Shown: positions 1-5,213 of the stretch, in pieces
Layout of the letters: the number at the start of each line of letters is the position of its first letter
Position numbering within the stretch: the stretch's first letter is position 1
NCBI GenBank assembly: GCA_003224135.1
Contig: QHYO01000322.1
Location: 1 to 9,219 of the forward strand
DNA length: 9,219 nt
Origin: Acidobacteriota bacterium
GTDB taxonomy: Bacteria; Acidobacteriota; Terriglobia; Acidiferrales; UBA7541
Reading direction: 5' to 3'
The notes under the pieces: generated by a model
The model's input: only the letters and a program-made list of their open reading frames with translations
Databases searched by the model: none
Told to the model about the DNA's origin: nothing
Translations under genes and position numbers: made by a program

Positions 1-154
1 CAGCTGCCATCTTGAGGCTGAGCGTCTTGCCGGTCCCGGTTTCACCCAGTAGAACCAGCGTTTCTTTTGGGAACACCTCGAAGGAAAGGCCGCGCACGAT
101 GTCGCCTTCTTCGAATCCAACTCGAACATCGCGAAAGGAGATCGTCGCTTCCAT
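1..154 (-). CDS. ABC transporter ATP-binding protein, MlaF-like (N-terminal 51 codons, cut by window edge)
   Basis: The ATG at 154 opens a frame that runs off the left edge. The visible residues begin MEATISFRDVRVGFEEG and include a Walker A (P-loop) GETGTGKT at residues 38-45, in the usual place for an ABC nucleotide-binding subunit. It starts 6 nt after the stop of the MlaE-type permease, so it is almost certainly its ATPase partner, hydrolysing ATP on the cytoplasmic face to drive lipid movement through the permease. The assignment to the MlaF family rests mainly on this neighbour. The Walker B, signature motif and C-terminus lie outside the window. No strong Shine-Dalgarno is visible, consistent with translational coupling to the permease. 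A substrate-binding MCE (MlaD-like) gene would be expected further left, but this cannot be seen. Confidence 0.87.
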   Translation of the reverse strand, partial: MEATISFRDVRVGFEEGDIVRGLSFEVFPKETLVLLGETGTGKTLSLKMAA

Positions 155-160
155 GGGCGA

Positions 161-1003
161 TCAGAAAACTTTGTTCGCAAGATACAATGCAAGCTTCGTC
201 AGGAACGTGTCCGCAACAATGATCAACACAGAAGATACGACGACCGCTTGAGTCGTGGCACGTCCAACTCCCTGTGTCCCTCCTCGTACCGTCAATCCCT
301 TGTAACAGCCCACCGTGGAAAGGATGAACGCAAAAACGATGGGCTTCATCATGCCCTGCATGATGTCCGCAAAATCGAGCGCGTCAATCGCGCGTGTCCA
401 GAATTGCACAACACCAAGACGAAGAGAGAACACAGCCGCGACGCAACCACCGACTAGCCCGATAAAGTCAGAAAATGCCGTCAATAACGGCAGAACCAGG
501 ATCGTCGCGACAACCCGGGGCGTAACCAGTTTGCGACTAGGGTCGGTTCCCATCGCTCGCATCGCGTCAACCTGCTCTGTGACCAACATCGATCCGAGTT
601 CCGAGGCAATTCCCGAAGCGCAGCGCCCTGTAACGAGCAGGCTCGTCAGAGTAGGGCCGAGTTCGCGCACCAGCGCAAGCGAAACGGCGTCACCAGTCAG
701 CGACGTCTGCCCAAAACGTACAAACTGCGAGGCAGTCTGCAGCACCATTACCGCGCCGATAAAGAAACCCGTCAGCAGTACGATCGGCAGCGACCCGACT
801 CCGATCTGATCCATTTGTTCAAGAGTGTCTTGAAAGTAGTGAGGACCGGAGAAAATATTGCTGATGGACTGGACCGCGAGGTAGGAATACTCCTGAACGC
901 GCAGTACCGCTTCCTTTGCGCTGCCAATCAGTACCCGGGAAATCGAGGCACCTTGTGGCGCCGGAGGTTCGTTGCTGGTGACCTGCAGAGGCGTTTCTGC
1001 CAC
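161..1003 (-). CDS. MlaE-type ABC transporter permease (lipid transport, MlaE/YrbE family)
   Basis: This is an integral membrane permease of the MlaE/YrbE/TGD1 family, which with an ATPase and an MCE protein moves phospholipids between inner and outer membrane. The family core is clear: an amphipathic N-terminal helix (RVLIGSAKEAVLRVQEY), a first membrane segment near residues 69-88 (GVGSLPIVLLTGFFIGAVMV), the conserved LVRELGPTLTSLLVTGR stretch, then ELGSMLVTEQVDAMRAMG and DPSRKLVTPRVVA, followed by three further hydrophobic segments. I chose the GTG at 1003 (280 residues, near the family's usual 250-270), which has AGGA 3 nt upstream. The open frame extends to a TTG at 1138 (325 residues), but those 45 extra residues are Cys/Arg-rich and unlike the family. 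The ATPase gene follows after 6 nt. Function is confident, the exact start less so. Confidence 0.92.
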   Translation of the reverse strand: MAETPLQVTSNEPPAPQGASISRVLIGSAKEAVLRVQEYSYLAVQSISNIFSGPHYFQDTLEQMDQIGVGSLPIVLLTGFFIGAVMVLQTASQFVRFGQTSLTGDAVSLALVRELGPTLTSLLVTGRCASGIASELGSMLVTEQVDAMRAMGTDPSRKLVTPRVVATILVLPLLTAFSDFIGLVGGCVAAVFSLRLGVVQFWTRAIDALDFADIMQGMMKPIVFAFILSTVGCYKGLTVRGGTQGVGRATTQAVVVSSVLIIVADTFLTKLALYLANKVF

Positions 1004-1109
1004 GTGTCCTATTCCGCCGCACCGTCCGCGAAGATGTCCCGGCCACGCCCGAGCTTCTATTACGGAGCTCGCGCGGCCTAACTCAGTCACACAGAAGCAC
1101 TTCGACGCA

Positions 1110-1138
1110 AGCGTAACTGTGCCATCGATTGCCGTCAA
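1110..1138 (-). promoter_or_regulatory. Candidate sigma-70-type promoter upstream of the MlaE-type permease
   Basis: On the minus strand TTGACG (1138-1133, 5 of 6 to the -35 consensus) is followed after 17 nt by TACGCT (1115-1110, only 3 of 6 to the -10). It lies about 107 nt upstream of the preferred GTG start of the permease. The TTGACG is also the alternative TTG start of the longer frame, so if this promoter is used the longer protein cannot be made from it. The -10 is weak and the match may be chance. Confidence 0.22.
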
Positions 1139-1238
1139 GGAAAGTTGTGATTAGCGAGAGTTGTGCGCTCCCGTCAGTTTCCGGAAGGCGTTTATCAAGA
1201 CGCAGGCTCCACGATACGTGGCACCGCTAGGATCGCTC

Positions 1239-1433
1239 CTACGCCTCGCCACCCTCTTCTCCAGGCGGCAACATGCACGTATGCCACTCTTCGTCTTCGG
1301 CGTGGGCGTCACAGAACCACCTGTCGCATGTCGCGCAGTGCACAGTCGCCGAATGATCGCACGGCTCATCGTAGGGCGACACGGCCTGACACCAGCGCTC
1401 CCGCTCATCGCTCTTGTCTTTCTCTTCTCCCAC
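1239..1433 (-). CDS. Small Cys/His-rich protein, probable zinc-binding (AN1/B-box-like)
   Basis: A 64-residue protein of unrecognised function. Its second half carries a regular metal-ligand pattern: C33-x2-C36-x4-C41-x2-H44-x6-H51-x-C53, preceded by C15, C25, H27 and H32. The C-x4-C-x2-H-x5/6-H-x-C ending resembles AN1-type zinc fingers and, more loosely, B-boxes. The N-terminus is charged (VGEEKDKSDERER) and the C-terminus acidic (GEEGGEA). There is no signal peptide or membrane segment, so it should be cytoplasmic. The start is set by a strong AGGAGG ending 5 nt before the GTG at 1433. Another in-frame GTG at 1439 overlaps that ribosome site and is unlikely. It lies 235 nt upstream of the permease in the same direction. 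The ligand spacing plus the ribosome site make a real gene likely. A protein-protein or nucleic-acid contact role is only inference. Confidence 0.68.
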   Translation of the reverse strand: MGEEKDKSDERERWCQAVSPYDEPCDHSATVHCATCDRWFCDAHAEDEEWHTCMLPPGEEGGEA

Positions 1434-1439
1434 CGACAC
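1434..1439 (-). promoter_or_regulatory. Start-deciding ribosome binding site of the small zinc-finger-like gene
   Basis: The minus strand reads GAGGAGGTGTCG directly before the GTG at 1433. The AGGAGG core lies 5 nt from that GTG, close to ideal spacing, with its last bases falling at about 1439. It is the best Shine-Dalgarno in the left half of the window, and it favours the 64-residue over the 66-residue form. Confidence 0.6.
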
Positions 1440-1638
1440 CTCCTCACGCCGCCATTCTACGCGCGTTGCTCCGGCTTGAAAGTGTCCGGAACGATACAGT
1501 TTGCGGGAGCATGAAAATCATGAGCAGGACTGGGATCCTAGGGAGCTGGCGCACGCACTCGCGTTGGAATCGTTCGACCGCGGTTTCCCAGATTTTGGGG
1601 AGCAATTATCGTTTGGGCTAAGTGGATCGAATGCGCCG
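1434..1638. other. Intergenic stretch between the small zinc-finger-like gene and the Sel1 pseudogene
   Basis: About 205 nt with no confident gene. On the plus strand an open frame from about 1480 to 1640 reads acidic and protein-like (for example HEQDWDPRELAHALALES and DRGFPDFGEQLSFG), but it has no good start and runs on into antisense of the Sel1 gene. It may be a remnant of a lost gene or chance. No terminator with a T-run was found after the Sel1 stop. Confidence 0.4.
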
Positions 1639-2246
1639 TCATTTCGGCCTGGCATGCCGATTTTTCCACTCCTCTGCCAGTCGCTCATCCTCAAGAATTT
1701 GTTCAGGTGTCATGTGAGCTTTGGCAAAAGACAGGTTTGCTTCAACATCAGCCAGCCTGAACCACATGTAAGCTTGCACATAGTCCCTTTGAACTCCCTT
1801 CCCATCCAGATAGAGTATTCCCAAGTGGTTTCTCCCTTGTCCCGCGCCTCCCCAATCAGGGTCGTGCTCGGCGGCTTTTCTGTACCATTTGGCTGCCAAA
1901 GAATAGTTTGGGTTACGCCTTCCCCATACTCATACATTTGTCCCAGTGAGGTTTGTGCGTCGGGGTCGCCATGCTCCGCTGACTTTCTGAACCACTTCAA
2001 CGCTTCGGGAAAGTTGCTCTTTCCAAACCAGCCCTGTTCATAGGCAGCACCCCGCCACATTTGAGAACTCGCATCACCCTGTTCCGCCCTCACCAAAAGT
2101 ATTTTTTCATCGGGTTTTGAAAGCCGAGACTTGGATTTCAACTCAGCTTTTGGCGGAGCGTTTGCGGCTTGCGGCAAGGCCGCCGCCCACGGCACAACCA
2201 TGGGAAGGACAAGAAACGGAAAGAAAAAGCACTGCCTCATACCCAT
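1639..2246 (-). pseudogene. Secreted Sel1-repeat (TPR-like) protein, disrupted by a one-base frameshift
   Basis: The N-terminal frame (ATG 2246, or ATG 2240) starts with a signal peptide (MGMRQC then a hydrophobic core, cleavage near ALPQA or AANA). A Sel1 repeat follows (GAAYEQGWFGKSNFPEALKW, FRKSAEHGD), then the start of a second (AQTSLGQMYEYGEGVTQ). There the frame is lost. The rest continues in the -1 frame: NYSLAAKWYRKAAEH, a third repeat (LGILYLDGKGVQRDY, AYMWFRLA) and a typical Sel1-protein tail (MTPEQILEDERLAEEW), stopping at 1639. One extra A in the AAA run at 1907-1909 (plus-strand TTT) would restore a protein of about 202 residues. Without it the first frame adds an unrelated tail and ends at 1710. 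Sel1 repeats are helical scaffolds for protein contacts, and this one would act in the periplasm or outside. A natural pseudogene and a sequencing error cannot be told apart here. Confidence 0.75.
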
Positions 2247-2340
2247 AACTTCTTTTCGAAATGCTACACCTGGTCTGACCACTTTAGCTAGCGTAAGTCC
2301 CGCAATCGGACGCTGACCACTCCCGATTCTTCCAAACGGC

Positions 2341-2369
2341 TAGACGCAACTCGCCTCGGCAGCTAAACT
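2341..2369 (+). promoter_or_regulatory. Candidate promoter for the aroC-def-fmt cluster
   Basis: TAGACG (2341-2346) and TAAACT (2364-2369) are separated by 17 nt, each matching 4 of 6 consensus bases. The site lies about 45 nt upstream of the aroC ATG, in the divergent gap between the Sel1 gene and aroC. Position and spacing are right, but the match is weak. Confidence 0.28.
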
Positions 2370-2414
2370 CTATTTTTCCCTTTTCAGAGTTGAATCGTTC
2401 AGGACACCGCCGAG

Positions 2415-3587
2415 ATGCTTCATTTCTACACCGCGGGAGAATCGCACGGACAGGCGCTGCTGGCGTTCTTGTCGGGCCTGCCTGCAGGAGTGCCAATCGA
2501 CATCGAATTCATCAACCGCGAATTGCACCGCCGTCAGTTGGGCTACGGCCGGGGCGGCCGGCAAAAGATAGAGAAAGACCGCGCCGAAATCTTCGCAGGC
2601 GTTCGCCACGGACAAACCATCGGGGCACCGATCGCGCTGAGAATTGAAAACCGTGACTGGCAAAATTGGGAGAAGATTCTGGCCGTCGAGGCTTATCCCG
2701 AAGATGATTCCACCGCCAAAAAGTTGGTCGCGCCGAGGCCTGGGCACGCCGACCTCGCCGGTTCACAAAAATTCAACTTTCATGACGCTCGCTATATTCT
2801 GGAACGGGCTTCCGCTCGCGAAACCGCAGCGCGAGTCGCGGCCGGCGCTTTGGCCAAGACTTTACTGCGGGAGCTGGGAACGGAAATCGCTAGCCACACG
2901 ATACAAGTCGGACACACGCGCATCGAGCGTGCCGCGAGCTGGGAAGAAATTCTCGCCATCTCGAACGATATGGAATCGCCCCTGCGCTGTGTCGACGCCG
3001 CCGCCCAGGAAAAAATGAAGGGCGAAGTCGATGCCGTGCTGAAAGCCGGCGACACCGTCGGAGGCGTATTCGAAATTGTTGCGCATAGTGTTCCTGTTGG
3101 CCTCGGCTCACACGCGCAATGGGACGAAAAGCTGGACGGACGAATCGCTCAGGCCGTGATGAGCATCCAAGCAGTGAAGGGCGTCGAAATTGGCGCGGGC
3201 ATTATGGCTGCCGGATCGCTGGGCAGCGAAGTGCAAGATGAGATTTCCTACGACAAGTCCGCGAAAAAGTTCGCGCGCTCCTCAAACCGCGCCGGTGGAC
3301 TCGAAGGCGGTATCACCAACGGTGAAGATCTGGTCGTGCGCGGCTACCTGAAACCGATCTCGACCTTGCGCCGCGCTCTGCGAACCGCGGACATGGTCAC
3401 GAAAGAGCCGGTACAGGCGGCCTACGAGCGTTCCGACTGGTGCGTGGTGCCCGCTGGCGCGGTCGCCGGCGAAGCGATGGTTGCACTTGTCCTCGCCGAC
3501 GCTTTTCTGCAAAAATTTGGAGGCGACTCCCTTACGGAGATGCGCCGGAATTTTGAGGGGTATGCCAGACAAATCCACGACTTCTGA
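2415..3587 (+). CDS. aroC: Chorismate synthase
   Basis: Catalyses the last shikimate-pathway step, 5-enolpyruvylshikimate-3-phosphate to chorismate, in the cytoplasm with reduced FMN. It is 390 residues, the length of the longer (Bacillus-like) class. Family signatures are complete: GESHG at residues 8-12 with active-site H11, LGYGRGGRQKIEKD at 42-55, RPGHADLAG with the second conserved H111, SARETAARVAAG at 133-144, and the C-terminal SSNRAGGLEGGITNGED from 289. The ATG at 2415 is fixed because the GESHG motif always sits a few residues from the N-terminus. Its ribosome site is weak (AGGA, 10 nt upstream). It is the first gene of a plus-strand cluster and its end overlaps def by 26 nt. No internal defects were seen. 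Confidence 0.98.
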   Translation: MLHFYTAGESHGQALLAFLSGLPAGVPIDIEFINRELHRRQLGYGRGGRQKIEKDRAEIFAGVRHGQTIGAPIALRIENRDWQNWEKILAVEAYPEDDSTAKKLVAPRPGHADLAGSQKFNFHDARYILERASARETAARVAAGALAKTLLRELGTEIASHTIQVGHTRIERAASWEEILAISNDMESPLRCVDAAAQEKMKGEVDAVLKAGDTVGGVFEIVAHSVPVGLGSHAQWDEKLDGRIAQAVMSIQAVKGVEIGAGIMAAGSLGSEVQDEISYDKSAKKFARSSNRAGGLEGGITNGEDLVVRGYLKPISTLRRALRTADMVTKEPVQAAYERSDWCVVPAGAVAGEAMVALVLADAFLQKFGGDSLTEMRRNFEGYARQIHDF

Positions 3588-4194
3588 ACCGCCCACTTCG
3601 AAATCAAGTGGTGCGAAATCGCCCGCAGTGACTCCTAACGCTGCGGAATCGAGCTCCGCGCCAGAGAAAAGCGGACCTGCGCGTAAAATCTATCAGATCA
3701 TGAAGTATGGCGACCCGATCCTTGAAAAGCCGTCCAAAAGCATCACCAAATTTGACGCCGAGCTCGCAGAGCTCGCCGAAGATATGTTTGCCACCATGTA
3801 CTCGGCGCAAGGCATCGGTCTCGCCGCACCGCAGATCGGCAAAAGCATTCGCATCGCCGTCGTGGACGTCACGGGCGGCAAGAATCCTGAAGCGAAAATC
3901 GTGCTGGTAAATCCAGAAATCATTCATGGTGAAGGTGAAAAGCGCGAAGAAGAGGGCTGCCTTTCCATTCCCGGCTTTCGCGGCTACGTGGTCAGACCGC
4001 AATTCGTAACGGTGAAGGCACAGGACGTGAAGGGCCAGGAGTTCGAAATCCGCGGCGAAGATTTGTTGGCTCGTGCGTTTTGCCACGAGATTGATCACCT
4101 GAACGGGATTCTGTTTTTGACGCACTTGAGCATGCTGAAGCGCGACATGATCCGGCGAAAGATCAGGAAACTAAAGAAACAGGGTGAATGGTAA
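3562..4194 (+). CDS. def: Peptide deformylase
   Basis: Removes the N-formyl group from the initiator methionine of new proteins at the ribosome. All three motifs of this Fe/Zn hydrolase are present: GIGLAAPQ (residues 84-91), EEGCLS (130-135) with metal ligand C133, and HEIDH (175-179) with ligands H175 and H179 and catalytic E176. The ATG at 3562 has GAGG three bases upstream and lies inside the end of aroC. The catalytic domain begins near residue 41 (RKIYQIMKYGDPIL). The first 40 residues are a Ser/Pro/Ala/Thr-rich, probably disordered extension absent from E. coli Def (169 residues), giving 210 in all. A start at ATG 3700 would remove the first strand of the domain, so the long form is preferred. 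The gene overlaps fmt by 7 nt, the usual def-fmt pairing of opposing steps on the formyl group. Confidence 0.97.
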   Translation: MPDKSTTSEPPTSKSSGAKSPAVTPNAAESSSAPEKSGPARKIYQIMKYGDPILEKPSKSITKFDAELAELAEDMFATMYSAQGIGLAAPQIGKSIRIAVVDVTGGKNPEAKIVLVNPEIIHGEGEKREEEGCLSIPGFRGYVVRPQFVTVKAQDVKGQEFEIRGEDLLARAFCHEIDHLNGILFLTHLSMLKRDMIRRKIRKLKKQGEW

Positions 4195-5135
4195 TTCCCG
4201 TCCGCACTATTTTCTGCGGCACTCCGCAATTCGCGGTTCCAACTCTGAAGCATCTCCTCGATCAGCCCGACTTCGAGGTTGCCGCCGTGATCACCCAGCC
4301 CGATCGGCCTCGCGGCCGGGGACGGGGGGTTTCCTTTTCTCCTGTAAAAGAGGCGGCGGTCGCCGCGCACGTTCCGGTATTTCAACCGGAAAAGATTCGG
4401 ACTCCTCAATCCGAAAACTTCCTTCGCGAAGCAAACCCCGACGCTGTCGTGATCATTGCCTACGGCCAGATTATTCCGGAGCGGCTCCTCGGCATTCCCA
4501 AACTCGGCTGGATCAATTCGCACGCCTCCTTGCTGCCCAAGTATCGTGGTGCGGCACCGATTCAGTGGGCCATCGCCCGCGGCGAACCCAGGACCGGTAT
4601 CACCACCATGCGCATCGACGCAGGCATGGACACCGGTGACATACTATTGTGGCGGGAAACACCGATCGGTCCAACCGAGACAACTCCAGAACTTGCCGCG
4701 CGATTGGCGGTACTCAGCGCTCCTTTAATGGCACAGACCCTGCGCGGCCTTCGCGACCGAACAGTACAACCGACGCCCCAAAACCACTCCGAAGCTTCCA
4801 TGGCACCGATGCTGGAGAAAGAAGATGGACGCATCGACTGGTCTTTGCCGGCGCAGGTCATTTTCAATCGCATGCGTGGTTTCACGCCGTGGCCCGGCGC
4901 TTACACCGGATTTAGAGGCGCGAGTTGCCAGATTGCGGGGGAACGGGTGTCTAAGGATCATGAGCCCGGGCTTTTTGCTGGCGAAATTCGTATCGCGGGC
5001 ACAAAAATGCTTGTTGGATGCGGCGGGGAAACTCTTCTTGGGGTCTCACGCGTCAAATTGGAAGGTCGAAAGGATGTTTCCGCGCTCGAATTTGCGAATG
5101 GCGCCCATTTGCAACCTGGGGAACACTTCGACTGA
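4188..5135 (+). CDS. fmt: Methionyl-tRNA formyltransferase
   Basis: Transfers the formyl group of 10-formyltetrahydrofolate to Met-tRNA(fMet) for translation initiation. At 315 residues it equals the E. coli enzyme in length. The N-terminal Rossmann domain opens with RTIFCGTPQFAVPTLKHL. The catalytic region has N110, H112 in NSHASLLPKYRGAAPIQWAI, and D148 in MDTGDILL, the Asn/His/Asp triad of the formyltransferase fold. The linker and the C-terminal OB-like tRNA-binding domain follow (GRIDWSLPAQVIFNRMRGF, then PWPGAYT). The ATG at 4188 overlaps the def stop by 7 nt and has AGGG about 4 nt upstream, so it is probably translationally coupled to def. The 78 nt downstream hold no clear terminator but do hold a candidate promoter for the next genes. 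Confidence 0.97.
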   Translation: MVIPVRTIFCGTPQFAVPTLKHLLDQPDFEVAAVITQPDRPRGRGRGVSFSPVKEAAVAAHVPVFQPEKIRTPQSENFLREANPDAVVIIAYGQIIPERLLGIPKLGWINSHASLLPKYRGAAPIQWAIARGEPRTGITTMRIDAGMDTGDILLWRETPIGPTETTPELAARLAVLSAPLMAQTLRGLRDRTVQPTPQNHSEASMAPMLEKEDGRIDWSLPAQVIFNRMRGFTPWPGAYTGFRGASCQIAGERVSKDHEPGLFAGEIRIAGTKMLVGCGGETLLGVSRVKLEGRKDVSALEFANGAHLQPGEHFD

Positions 5136-5142
5136 CGTTAGA

Positions 5143-5171
5143 TTGCAGCCTGCAAATCGGTCAGGCATACT
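5143..5171 (+). promoter_or_regulatory. Candidate promoter with overlapping palindrome before the TldD/TldE-like pair
   Basis: TTGCAG (5143-5148) and CATACT (5166-5171) are 17 nt apart, matching 3 and 4 of 6 consensus bases. The -35 element is one arm of a palindrome, TTGCAG-C-CTGCAA (5143-5155), which could be an operator or a small hairpin. It lies about 40 nt upstream of the TTG start at 5214, in the only gap between fmt and the next gene. The promoter match is weak. The palindrome is directly visible. Confidence 0.27.
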
Positions 5172-5213
5172 CAAAATTCGTCTCGTGGATCGTCGCCACT
5201 CTGGAGCAACTAC

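Noticed and set aside
315..809. Plus-strand open frame of 164 codons inside the permease gene
   Set aside because: It is a shadow of the MlaE-type permease, Ser/Thr/Arg-rich with no membrane or domain pattern.
1161..1621. Plus-strand open frames of 117 and 152 codons over the small zinc-finger-like gene
   Set aside because: They are Arg/Pro/Ser-rich with no domain features or good ribosome site. The minus strand here has a much better case (Cys/His ligand pattern and AGGAGG site).
1906..1912. Programmed -1 frameshift site (CCCAAAC) in the Sel1 gene
   Set aside because: The incoming codons are ACC CAA ACT, so the heptamer is not in the X_XXY_YYZ phase needed. Sel1 proteins are also not known to use recoding.
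1501..2043. Plus-strand open frame of 180 codons
   Set aside because: Most of it is antisense to the Sel1-repeat gene, whose repeats are clear in the other strand. Only the first part (to about 1640) is kept, as a possible remnant.
3700..4194. Shorter peptide deformylase starting at ATG 3700
   Set aside because: It would remove the first strand residues (RKIYQI) that align with the N-terminus of known deformylases. ATG 3562 has a ribosome site and keeps the domain whole.
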